Below are positions 34,020 to 44,200 of a stretch of DNA of 64,000 nt, in pieces; position 1 is the stretch's first letter; every line of letters starts with the position of its first letter. The translations under genes were made by a program, and so were the position numbers. The notes beneath the pieces were generated by a model, which made no database searches, had not been told where the DNA came from, and saw only the letters and a list, made by a program, of their open reading frames with translations. The DNA is from Ignelater luminosus (taxonomy: Eukaryota > Arthropoda > Insecta > Coleoptera > Elateridae), in contig VTPC01000653.1 of assembly GCA_011009095.1 (NCBI GenBank), positions 107,034-171,033 of the forward strand. Direction: 5' to 3'.

Positions 34020-35110
34020 ACTCTATTAAGAATGTAAATGGAGGGCGGAGCTGGATCAGGGGCCACCAAGGGTGGCCCATGCGAAGGCGTAGCCCGAGCT
34101 GTAATGATATTTAACCGCATTAAGAATGTTGACGGGGGCTAAAGCCCCTCTAAGGTAACCCGTGCGAGAGCGTAGTCTGAACCGTTGCGACATTTAACTC
34201 CATTAAGAAAGTAAAGGGAGGACGAAGCTTGATCAGAGGCCACCAAAGGTGGCCTATACGAGGGCGTAGCCCGAGTTGTAATTATTTAAATATTTAAGAG
34301 TATTAAGAAAGGTGACGGATGGTAAAGTCCCTCAAGGATAACCCATGAGGGAACATAGTCCGAACCGTTATGACATTTAGCTTTATTAAGAAAGTAAAGA
34401 GAGGACGGAGCTGCTGGATCAAGGGGCCACCGAAGGTGGCCTATGCGAGGGCGTAGCTCGAGTTGTAATGATTTAAATATTTAACAGTATTAAAAAAGGC
34501 GACGGATGGTAAAGTCCTTCTAGGGTAATTCATGCGGAAACGTAATCCGAACCGTTATGACATTAGCTTTATTGAGAAAGTAAAGGGAGGGCGGAGCTCT
34601 ATCAAGAGGCCACCAAAGGTGGCCCATGCGATAGTGTAATCCGAACTATGATGATAATTAACGATATTAAGAAAGTTGACAAAGGACAAAGCTCCTCTAA
34701 GGTGACCCGTGCGGGAGCGCAGTCTGAACCGTTGTGACATTTAGCTGTATGAAGAATATAAAGAGAGGGCGGAGCTCGATCAGGGACCACCAAAGGTGGC
34801 CAATGCGAGGGCGTAGCCTGAGTTTAATGATAGTATTATTAAGAAGGTTGACAGAGGACAAAGACTCGCTAAGGTGGCGTAATTCTAGCCTTTGTGACAT
34901 TTTAGCTTTCCTAGCAAGGTTACTGAGGGTGATAGCCGACTAGGGCTATCGTAGCTCGAGCCGTTACATCTTGGTCCTTCGAGAAGATTAATAGATGGCG
35001 AAGCCAGAACAGGAACCACCGAAGATGGCTTGTATGAAAACGTAGCCCCAGTCGTCATTGCATGTAGCTCTCCGAGGACAGTTAATGGAGGTTTAAGCCC
35101 GACCATGCTC
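34020..35110. repeat. 181-bp satellite with two half-units
   Basis: The marker word GAGG(G/A)CG(G/A)AG recurs at 34041, 34218, 34401, 34587 and 34765, spacings 177, 183, 186 and 178. Each unit has two related halves of about 90 bp. Half A carries GGCCACC(A)AAGGTGGCC and GAGGGCGTAGCCCGAG; half B carries CCCCTCTAAGGTAACCCGTG and GAGCGTAGTCTGAACCGTT. Both end in a ATTAAGAA(A/T)GT word. About six units, becoming irregular after 34850. GGCCACC/GGTGGCC is a near-perfect hairpin in each half A. Confidence 0.93.
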
Positions 35111-35460
35111 TGTTTAATGGCAAATCCCGGCGCTATTAGAAATATGGTATAGGGCGATGCGGGACATGGTACACCACAGGTCTCTATTGGAGGGCACTTT
35201 CTTTAATTATTTAAGCTTGAGAGGTACTAGAATTAACTTGTTATTGTTTATTAAATATAGTACGGTAGAGGAAACTGCGTCATAATTTCCGGGTAACTTG
35301 ACCTTTGCTGTATCAGATTCTTACACGCAGTTTTTTTCCTGCACTACCCTGTGTTGCGTGTCTGCGTCTAAAACCCTTAGTTTTATCGCTTGCATTGTTT
35401 TCTTATTGGATCATAAAAATCATTTTTATGTCTTTAAGTTTTTTATTGAAATCACACTGA
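35111..35460. other. Spacer, nothing recognised
   Basis: About 350 bp between the satellite and the 3' side of a minus-strand LINE. No repeat or coding signal seen. Confidence 0.5.
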
Positions 35461-35479
35461 AATTGTAACGCATAGCGGA

Positions 35480-37830
35480 TTCGAGAAACGACTTACCTTC
35501 CAGAGCTAAGATTCTACGCTTCATGTCTGCACCCATTGCCCACAGCTCGGATCCATAGCACAATGCTGACTTCACCAAAGTCCCAGATACTTGAATCTAT
35601 CCACCTGGTTCACTGTGACTTTCTCGTTAATGAGTACCTCAGATTTGGCCCCCGCGTTGATGGCCAAATATTCAGTTTTTTAGGCTTACTTGTAGGCCCC
35701 ATTTGCTGCATTTATCATAGAGTCTTCTTACCATGAACTTCAGGTCGTACGAGTGCTGTGCCATGACTACCTGGTCATCCCCAAAGTTTAAACTAAAATT
35801 GATAGGGATTCCCATCCCCTTGCATCTCTTTTTCCAATCTCGCAGAGCTACTTCAACATAGGCATTAAATAGGAGAGGAGACATAGTGCAGCCTTGTCTC
35901 AGGCCCTTTGTTGTTTTTATTGGTTCTGATAGTTTTTGTTCCACCTTAACCTAGAATCTTTGTAGAACTTTTGAATTATCTTTATTAGTGTTTTGTCAGT
36001 CTCTAGAACACGTAACGTTTTTCATAGTCGGCGCCTTGGGATAGAGTCATACGCCTTCTCTAGATCTATAACTTGTCGATCTACGAATATTATCTTCTCC
36101 GTGTCTCTCTGGTCTTCTGAGATTTTGTGCCCAATCTTAATTTATCTTGAAGAATTTCTCCAAACAATCGACTCATAGAGCTGTTTATGCTGAGTCCTCC
36201 GTAGCACCCAGGATTTTCCACGGTCTCCTTTTTTGAAAACTGATACAATGACAGTTGTTTTTCATTCTTTAGGTAGTCTGTCTTGCTGACAGCACCGGTT
36301 TATGAGTCTCGCCTGTCACTCTATTAGCTTGATACTATCACTCTTTAATAGTTCCAAAGAAATGTTTCCTGGTCTCGGTGATCTACCGTTTTTCATTTTA
36401 TTTAGGGTTTTGCTGACGGCCCCCACTGAAATCGTTACATGCCCTTCCTCCTCTATTCCACCCTCAGATTCTATATAACAAGATCGATTTTCCACTAATA
36501 GACTTTCATAATGTTGTTTCCATTTCTCCATGTCTATACTTTGACTTATGCGGTCGGAATGGTTGGATTTCAGGTTCTTTATCACCTTCCACCCTTCGGT
36601 ACCACGAGCTCCTCTTATTAAACTCTTGTTTCTCTCAATAAATTTTAAATTTTAGGCGTTGTTAATGTTATATTTGTTTAGTATATAACCAGTATGAAGC
36701 GGGCAAGCACTGACTTTCATTAACCTCCACTGATGAGTCCAATCTGTATCTCTTTCGGCCTTCTTCATTATCCTCTGCACTTCGAGAAGATAGTGTGTGA
36801 TAATTGCTCGCTGGACTATTTCGTCTGTCTTTAAATGGTACCACTAGCTTTGCCTACCCTAATGATCTGAGTCACTTAACTTCGCAGTCACTAAATTTAA
36901 GCTTAGATTGTTGTCTTCTGGTGACGTAATCAGTTATTCACTTTTAATTCACAAAGCTTCATAAGTTTCTTTTCCACTTCTTCACTATGTTGTTCTACTA
37001 CCTAATTACAGTGGAACTTCCATAACTCGAAATCCAAGGGGCGCGATTACTAGTTCGAATTATAGAAAATGCGAGTTACGGAAAATTACGTGCAATTAGT
37101 ATACGAAGTGCAAGGGGACGCAATAAATTTCGAATTGGAGAGAAATTCGAGTAACAGAAGTTCAACTTATGGGAGTTCCACTGTATTTTGTTTAGACTCC
37201 ACTCTGGCATTAAGATCTCTAGCAATTATTAGTTCTTGTTTGGGTTTAATTCTCCTTACAGTGTTAGAGAGTTAGAGATAAAAGACGTGTTTGCCCTTAT
37301 GACTGGACTCATGAGTTGGTGCGTAGACTCCAATAATCACTGTTTCCAATCCATATATGTAGTTTTATAGTTTTATTATTCTTTCGGATATAGGCTCGTA
37401 GTTATGATATATTTTCGAAGATGTTTCTCTACTAGAATTGATACACCAACCTGGGCCCGTTGGTGTTTCTCAATTCCTGACCAAAAGTGAAGATAGTCGA
37501 CTAGATACTCACTCCCATTTCCTTTTTAGCCTCAGTAAGTACCACTATGTCGATTTTCTGTTTAAGTAATTCAATTATAACTTCTGGTGTTTTATTCGTG
37601 AAACTGTTCGTATACCATGTTCCGATATTCATTGTCTTTTTTGTAGCCAGCTGTCGTCTTAAGTTGTATCCGTTCGAGTTCCGAGGCTTGTTTCTTTTTT
37701 GAGCGGTTTTTTAAGAGTAATGGGCTGCTAACCCATCGCCTCAACCTCCATTCTGGAGGACCAAAGACCTTTTTGTAAGGGATGCCTATCCTTAACCGAG
37801 GGATTCCGGTTTTTTGGCGCAGGAGACTCG
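35480..37830 (-). pseudogene. LINE endonuclease-RT polyprotein remnant
   Basis: Endonuclease motifs on the minus strand: GTWYTNSFTNKTPEVIIELL (about 37568-37630), KIDIVVLTEAKKKGNGSEYL, AQVGVSILVEKHLRKYI (about 37400-37450), GVYAPTHESSHKGK (about 37295-37340) and LIIARDLNARVES (about 37196-37232, Gly of GDLNARV replaced). RT: AVSKTLNKMKNGRSPRPGNI (about 36365-36425), VIDLEKAYDSIPRR-type motif A near 36020-36070, GLRQGCTMSPLLFNAY (about 35865-35912), FGDDQVVMAQHSYDLKF (about 35735-35790; canonical Ala of ADD replaced by Gly) and YDKCSKWGLQVSLKN. It retains both catalytic aspartates of motif C but has stops throughout. Confidence 0.83.
37009..37183. mobile_element. 175-bp TA-flanked MITE (pogo/Tc1-type ends)
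   Basis: Terminal inverted repeats: the left starts CAGTGGAACTTCCATAACTC (37009), the right read on the minus strand starts CAGTGGAACTCCCATAAGTT (from 37183). TA lies outside both ends (37007-37008, 37184-37185). Inner words are also partly inverted (CTCGAAAT / ATTCGAGTAA). No coding capacity. Ends of this CAGTGGAAC(C/T)TC type are known from pogo/Tigger-like families. The insertion splits the endonuclease frame of the surrounding LINE and is therefore younger than it. Confidence 0.88.
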
Positions 37831-37880
37831 CCATTTGTTCTTTTCCTGTTAGCGCTGCTTAACAGCCGCCCATTGACTGC

Positions 37881-39800
37881 CAAGTATTACCAGTGGTCAC
37901 GCGGTTCATGCCTTCGGGAACGTAGGAAATAGGACTTGCCGGCAGGGTTTCAAGAGATATTCCATATCGGCATTGGAATGTCTCATCATCAACTTGAGCT
38001 TCTTAAATGAAAGCAACGTTTAAACTACACCGACTAGCTAGATTCTTGAATTTACAAGCTGCAAATCTTTTTTTTGCTAGAGTCTTGAATCTCATTTAAA
38101 TAAATAAAAAAAATGTTTTGATTAAAATTCAATTGCAATGACATTGAAATGAGAGGGTGGGGAGGCGATTTGTCAGGTTTTAGTATAGGAATTCTTGACT
38201 AGCCTCCAAGCAGGAGAGTTCCCTCGATGGGATTCTGGAACCGATGGTGATAGTCGGAGAAGACGCCCACACTCCCACAGACCAGACGAGGGTTCGAGCA
38301 TTGTGGCTGGGAGAGGATAAAATACAAAAGGAAGAGAGAAGGAAGAAGAGAAGGCACGCAATGACATTGAAATCCAAACGAGGAATTTTTGTCGCATAGC
38401 GTTCATGAATTGTGAATCATAAAATTTTAAGCTATTGTTGTGTTTTTTTAGGCATTTCGAGTGATATAATTTTTAAAAGTTGAAAAGTTTTCATTCATTT
38501 AACAATCTGTTCTTTTACCTTTTGTGATGTGAACTTCTGCCTCTTTTGTCTATGAATATTTCTAATTATCGACTTTCTCTATGTTTCAGACATGTAGCTC
38601 AATCAATCTTTGGTATGCTAATGGTAATGATAGCGTAGCTATCATTTATTACCTTATAATTATAGAATTTAAAGTCCCCATCTCTTTATAGCAGAGCACT
38701 TTAAATTATAGCTCTCTTAACTCTAATATTTTTATTGACTTCGAGCAAGTCAATTTCAGACAATTAAACGATAACGAAATCTTTCCCTTTCAACTTCTAT
38801 GTAAGTTGAGTGCTGCGATAAAAAATATAATGATTTGCGAATTCGACAAATTGTTGCAAAAAATTTATTTATCATGTCTCTAGAACTTTCTAAAAATCAA
38901 ATCTTTTTTGATTCCGTTCACTTTTTAACAGTTTCAAGACATTTTTTAATCGAACAATTATTTTCATTTATAGTAATTTCTTTTGTTGTCGCACAAAAGG
39001 AATTTAACGGCAGCTTTTCGAATAAAGAATTTTCTTAAATAGCATTAGATACAACTAGAATTTCTACTAATATTAATTATTTAGAAATATTTTTAAAACC
39101 TCATTAGTTGGCTCCACGTTATCAAAGAGAGAGAAATGGTAATTGGTTAATAATTAAAAGGCTGCAATTTACTGAAGCGAAACTAATCGTCAACGGAAAG
39201 GCAATTAGAGAGAGTTCGAACTCCAAAATCGTTCAAGTAATGAACTTTTAAAGCGAGCAATTCACCTTGTACTATAGTAAATAGTACAAAAGCCCTTTTT
39301 TATTTTAAACCTTTTGAAGTAGACACATCTGAAAATGTAAAGTTGTTCGTTCTAATGTAGAAAAATGAACGGAATTAAGAAAAATAAAAAGGCTGTCGTT
39401 CCATTAATAGAGATTTTTGGTGAGAGTATTATTCTGTTGTCAAGATAAAACACCTTTCATTTCTATATTTATTTATTATGTTGTAGTTTATTGAAAGGTA
39501 TACTAGACAGGTGGCAACACCGTTATATTGACTATTATGAGATAATGTATTGATGGATTTCTATAACCATAAATTGCTAATTTAACCTTTAAAGAAGAAA
39601 ATGTGAATTTACTGTTAACCATACGATATAGTAGTAACAATCAAAATCTTTCAATCGCTTCATATTGTGTAAATTAATACAACGAAGCTCTTCATTGACA
39701 GACCATCAATACTAAATTAAAAAAAAAAGAGTGAAAGTAAATAAAGTGAATTTCCATCAAATGAGGTTTTTATCGAGATCAAATTGAAAAGCTTCCACAA
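37881..39800. other. AT-rich region without recognised genes
   Basis: No coding signal or repeat recognised over 1.9 kb. Two overlapping minus-strand frames at 38173-38406 have no motif. A part at 38150-38400 is GC-richer. Confidence 0.45.
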
Positions 39801-39829
39801 AAGCCTACTATTCTGCTATTTCAAAGAAT

Positions 39830-40075
39830 CGTTGCTTCATGTTAGTTTAGTACTGTGGCTGTACTTGGCGCCTCCACCAAACAACGTTAAAGTTGCGATA
39901 AAAGAGCTCATTATGAAACCGCAGGTCATTATAAATTCAAGGACCGTAACTGTCAACTACTAGGACGTGCCCAAGGAGATTTGTACTAGAAATTTGAAAC
40001 AATTGAAAACTCGTGTGCAAAATGAAAAGGGCTTGCCACGTTTGCGGATTACTCGATGATTTCGTAACGTTTTAA
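39830..40075 (+). pseudogene. Decayed DDE transposase C-terminus (Tc1/mariner superfamily)
   Basis: A plus-strand frame reads LVLWLYLAPPPNNVKVAIKE (about 39847-39907). After a stop and about 40 bp it gives DVPKEICTRNLKQLKTRVQN followed by EKG (about 39960-40032). This matches the end of Tc1/mariner-type DDE transposases, where the third catalytic residue is followed by FLWGYLK..VY..PP..NVEELK, then (V)P.E.C.R...N...R...C....G. The catalytic Asp region itself is lost. Terminal repeats not found. This is a similarity read by eye over about 60 residues. Confidence 0.5.
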
Positions 40076-41395
40076 ATGTAACAAGAATAAAAACTAGACC
40101 AATTAGAAAGATGTAACGTTCTTCTTCTCAAACATCAGAATGTAAAATTACGTGTGTATCCTTGTTAATCTTGATTTATGTCGTTTTATACAACTCGAGA
40201 AGACGTAACCGTGAAAGTATGGGAAACGCATGATATTCTAATATTAAAATAAGTTTATTAGCAACGAACTAATTGTGTAACATTGCAAATCTCATTTCAA
40301 ACTTTGTTATAATACTGTGTTGCGAAAAGGGAGGAACATCGACCACATTTTCGAGAGAAGACATTAATCTCGAATTCAGAACAACGTTGATTGTATTTAG
40401 TAGTTTCAAATTGAACACGTTGGATGTGCATAGTTCAGTGCACACAGACTTGTTGAAATACCAGATAGATAGAGAGAATTCAGGCTTTATAACACACTCC
40501 TTAACTTTAATACCACGTGAAAGTTTTGATTTGTTTGTACTGTTCGTAATAAAGAGTATACCGGTAGGTATTATAGGATTCGTAGTAGAATGCGGTTTGT
40601 TTCATTAAGAAATCAAGCAAAGCGTGAAGAAAGTATTTTTCTTCATTCTCGAGAAAATTCTTTTTTAAGAGTTTACTGATAAAATTATTATTACCTACTG
40701 TTCTTAATAACTAGACTGGTTAGTAATTTTGATTTATCACATTTTTATTGACTTATTTTATGTAGCCCATTTATTATCAAGGTACTTTTACGCGTGTGCT
40801 ATTTTAACAATACGCCTAATGTGGGTTATACTTACATAGTTACTGGGCACTGTAAAATACTTTTATTTTATAAATGTTTCCTCGACAGTTTATTGCTAAT
40901 ATTTTTTATTTTAGTGTTTTGTGCTTAAAAGAGATTTATTACTTATTGTTTCGTGATAATTTAATATTTCCTATTTTCGTTTCTTTTCTTGGTTGCTCGT
41001 TGAAAATATCTTAAATATGTTTGTTAATTTTATTAACACTTAAAAAATACATAAATTTCATGAGTGCAATAAAAAAGAAAAGTAGCGAAGCTCCTTTTTA
41101 ACTCAAGTTACTCAATATTAGATATCTTGAAGGATGGAATTTCGCTTTTACAAGATTTGGTTGATTTTACAGTTTAAACTACAAATATTCTGTCTATCAA
41201 GTTATTCCCTCCAGGAATGTCTCAAGAAGGTATGAAACAATTTCATAAATAATAAAGCGCATGCAGTCATGAAACCTTGGAAATTGTTCATCAGTGGGCA
41301 AATTCATTATCCGGAGGAAATCTCGAGGTAGCAAAAGCAAAATCTATTTTATTTGCTCTGTTAAAATTTAATATTAGATTAGAACTTAAGATAGA
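40076..41395. other. AT-rich region without recognised genes
   Basis: The plus frame 40273-40608 (111 codons) is open but has no motif, AT-driven codons and no visible upstream context. Nothing else noted. Confidence 0.45.
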
Positions 41396-41479
41396 AACTA
41401 CAGCAAGTAAACAACTTTAAGAATCTGCTTCAAATAAACCTTGAAAGCTTCTGGTCTGAATATTTTTATCTTAAAAACG

Positions 41480-41845
41480 TTTTCTATTTTCCTTGGAGCC
41501 TTTGAAGGATCCCGGCCTGTCTCACAACAGTTCTCCACTCTTCTCTGCCCGCTGCTTTCCGCCTCCATCTCTGATCCGCTTCCACATCCTCTGTCCACGT
41601 GGCTCGAGGCTTTCCGTTTCTTCTACTCCCTCTCGGTCCCCTCACAAAAACCTTCTTGCCCCGTCCTCTCCTCTTCCTGTAATACGGATGTTCCGTCGTC
41701 TCTCTCTTCCAGAGTTCCATTCAAGAGCTCATTGAAATGCTCCGTCCATCTGCTCAGAATGGCAGACTTCTCATTTATATAGGTCCCTGTCTTATCTTTA
41801 CAGACCTCTGGCAAAAACTTCGCTTCTGGCGAAGATACCATCACC
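41480..41845 (-). pseudogene. LINE RT start and C-terminal tail fused by deletion
   Basis: The first part, KDKTGTYINEKSAILSRWTE then HFNELLNGTLEERDDG (about 41685-41800), is the conserved start of CR1/RTE-type RT regions (pattern: the (K/R)D(K/E)xGxxxx...IL.RW.EHF.ELLN). Around 41680 it passes in another frame to GRGKKVFVRGPRGSRRNGKP and RATWTEDVEADQRWRRKAAG with REEWRTVVRQAG (about 41500-41660). That is the usual last 60 residues of these polymerases. About 500 residues holding all RT catalytic motifs are missing. Both joined parts are otherwise well preserved, so the deletion is not part of a general fade. Confidence 0.83.
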
Positions 41846-41849
41846 AGAA

Positions 41850-42890
41850 CGGCTCTGCATCACCTTCCACAACCCGCTATCATACTATTCACATCCATTT
41901 TTAACACTTGCCTCCTAAGCGAATATTTTTCCTCTTCGTGGGAAACCGCTACCGTCATCATGATCCTCAAACCAAACAAACAAGTTTCCGATCCAGATTC
42001 CTCAGGCAGATCAACTTTAGATCCCATCTTCCGTCTACACTCAGACGTCAGCAGTGCAATCAACTTCGGTCATTGCGTCATCGCCACCTTTCTAGACATC
42101 AAACGCGCCTTCGATAAAGTCTGGAACGAATAACCCCTCGTCTCAATTCAGACAACATCCGACTGGACCTCTGGGATTCCCCCTCGAGCTTTCCCCTAAT
42201 CCTAATCCTAAATACCTTAGGATTACGTTTTCTTCTACCCTCAATTGATCGGAGGAGACGCGACCTTGTCTGAAAATAGTTTAGCAGCACAGTTCTCTCC
42301 TTCATACTTATAAAACATTTGTCAGACCAGTCATCAACTACAGATTCACCTGTTTTTCCCCTGCTCCCAATCATCTCATCAATCGTCTTCGTATCAAGGA
42401 GAGGGCCATCTGCGGGAGGATTTTTGACCTGTACCGCTTTCACCCCTCCGGTGAAGTTTGCGACTTCGTTGGGATCCCTGCTATAGACGCGCGCCTCGAA
42501 TTCCTAAGAGACCGCTTTGTCACCAAAGCCCTGAACCTAAACAAAATTCACACCCTAGAGGGCTTTTGTACTTCCCCGGGCGAAAATGAAACATTCCTCT
42601 ACCAGATTTCTCCAAAACACGCAGAATCCTCCTCCTGACCTACAGGATATCTTAGATTCTATCCTCTTAGCTTATCATTAATCCTATTCTTTAGACCCAC
42701 AACCAATTGCCACCACCCACTCAATAAAATTCGCCATTTCCTTCATGGAAGTAACTGTACCAACCCCAGCTCTGAACGGATCCGTTTACTTTTCTCTTCC
42801 TTCGTCTCTTATCGTACCTCAAAATTACTATCAAGATTGAATCTCAACAAGAGCCACCGTAGGACCACCGAAACACTCTGAATCCATCTG
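41850..42890 (+). pseudogene. jockey-like LINE copy C, nested
   Basis: Third copy of the family at 5.9 and 28 kb. The RT N-terminus WETATVIMILKPNKQVSDPD (about 41940-42000) is followed by SSAINFGHCVIATFLDIKRA and FDKVWNE (about 42048-42130). The latter is RT motif A with its catalytic Asp. Motifs B and C are missing. The C-terminus resumes near 42205 with PKYLRITFSSTLN, then FVRPVINYRFTCFSPAP (about 42312-42365), IKERAICGRIFDLYRFHPSG and EVCDFVGIPAIDARLEFLRD, ending near 42570. About 300 bp of 3' untranslated sequence follow. It interrupts the minus-strand LINE between its two linker pieces. Confidence 0.82.
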
Positions 42891-43069
42891 CCTTGCGCGG
42901 GCGCCGCTGCGTCTCCGTCTCTGGGCCTGTCTGCCTTGCCACGACTATCCTCCATCCAGCCGATTCATGCAAGCGTTGTGTTCAGCCTATAATTTACCTT
43001 CCACACTACATCAGTGCTGGAGAGAAGCCACAAGCTTCTAAAGCCGAGCTTAACGCACAATTTGTTGTT

Positions 43070-44120
43070 TGTTGTGTCTTTATAGAAGACGGAGGTCTCT
43101 TTTTCCTCATTTACCCTCTTGCAGAACTCCCTCACTTCATTGGCTTCTTTTAATTCCTCCAACTCTTCTATCTTTCTCTTTTCGAAAGCCTTCTTCTTTT
43201 TCCGGCACACCTTGCTTGCAATTGCACGGCACCTCCTGTGTTATTCAGCCGTTGTGATCATTTTTCTGTTCTGTAGCTTTTGCCACGCTTTGTTTTTCAT
43301 CTCTATTGCAGCTCTACACTCCCCATCAAACTACTCTTCCCTTTTCTCCATCCTGGTCCTTCCCAATACTTTGCTTGCAGCTTCTTATTATGCCCCATAC
43401 TGTCTCAACATCACAGACATTTTCTTCTCCCTGAACTTGCGCATCACGTTTACCTCTTTGCAGCAGTTTTCTTACTTTTTTCTGGAAGTGTTTCCTTATT
43501 TCTTCATTTTCTAATAGCTTAACATTCTATTTAATCTGTTTTGCTTTCTTGACCTTCCTATATACTGCTATTCTTTGATTGCATGTCTCTATGCACTGGA
43601 TATCTGATGCATGCCTCAAATCAATCAGCATATGACCAATTCGATTCTTTGTTACCTTACCCTTACCCGTTGCAAAATCGATGAGTCTCAGTCCATTGCC
43701 GTTACTTTCTGCGTGCAAACTATTCCCTCATGTCACTAATCTGAAGATTTCCTCTTTGCCCACCTTAGCATTGAGATTCGCAATAATTATCTTTACGTCT
43801 TTTCTGGGTATCTTGTCAAATCTTTCTTTTAATTTGCTGTAAAACGCACCCTTTATTTCCTTTTTGGCATCTTCTGTCGGTGCGTATACACTGCAAAGGG
43901 TCACGTTGAAGAACTTAAGCTTTGGCCTTAAACCTCTCATTAATCTCCCTGAAATTCAGGACTGCTGGCTGCAACACCTTGTTTAACATAAATCCCGTAC
44001 CTCCTTCTCTTCCTTTCCCTCCACTGTAGAATACTAAGTGATGCCCAGATTTAAACATACCATCTCCTTTCCACCTGATCTCCCGAACTGTTGCTATGTC
44101 CACTCTATGTTTTGTCCAAT
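43070..44120 (-). pseudogene. LINE AP-endonuclease and linker remnant
   Basis: Minus-strand frames: MDIATVREIRWKGDGMFKSG (about 44043-44103), HHLVFYSGGKGREGGTGFML (about 43985-44045), FNVTLCSVYAPTEDAKKEIK (about 43855-43915), KDVKIIIANLNAKVGKEEIF (about 43745-43805; canonical GDLNAKVG reads ANLNAKVG, so the catalytic Asp is Asn) and ESNGNGLRLIDFAT. A linker follows at 43080-43210, KKAFEKRKIEELEELKEANE then VREFCKRVNEEKETSVFYKD. The endonuclease nicks target DNA in active elements. This copy is frame-broken and mutated at a catalytic residue. Confidence 0.83.
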
Positions 44121-44200
44121 TGGTCTTTTAATTCTCTTAAGGCGCAGGCTCTTCCTAACGTTCTCATGTTTAATGTAGCGATTGTAAGTGCATTCCTCTT

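Larger units (their letters stand above)
35461..37880 (-). mobile_element. Endonuclease/RT LINE (CR1/RTE-like), minus strand
   Basis: A 2.4-kb LINE copy read right to left: endonuclease at about 37640-37190, linker, RT at about 36580-35670, C-terminal part at about 35660-35460. It is interrupted in the endonuclease by a TA-flanked MITE at 37009-37183. Many stops and frameshifts; the 5' end near 37880 is uncertain. It differs in motif style from the jockey and R1 copies and resembles the common insect elements often mis-annotated as craniofacial development protein 2-like. Confidence 0.8.
41400..44200 (-). mobile_element. LINE (CR1/RTE-like), minus strand, RT core deleted, hosting a jockey copy
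   Basis: Read right to left: endonuclease (44100-43530), linker (43210-43075), linker end (41830-41750), then a C-terminal basic tail (41720-41480). The plus-strand jockey copy at 41850-42890 lies inside the linker. RT fingers and palm are missing: the linker end passes straight to the tail. It is related in style to the element at 35.5-37.9 kb but not the same family. Confidence 0.78.

Noticed and set aside
34020..35110. Hammerhead ribozyme in the 181-bp satellite
   Set aside because: I looked for the conserved CTGATGA and GAAA core that marks such satellites in some animals and did not find it in the units.
42099..42443. 114-residue minus-strand open frame
   Set aside because: Antisense shadow of jockey copy C, whose plus-strand RT motifs are unambiguous.
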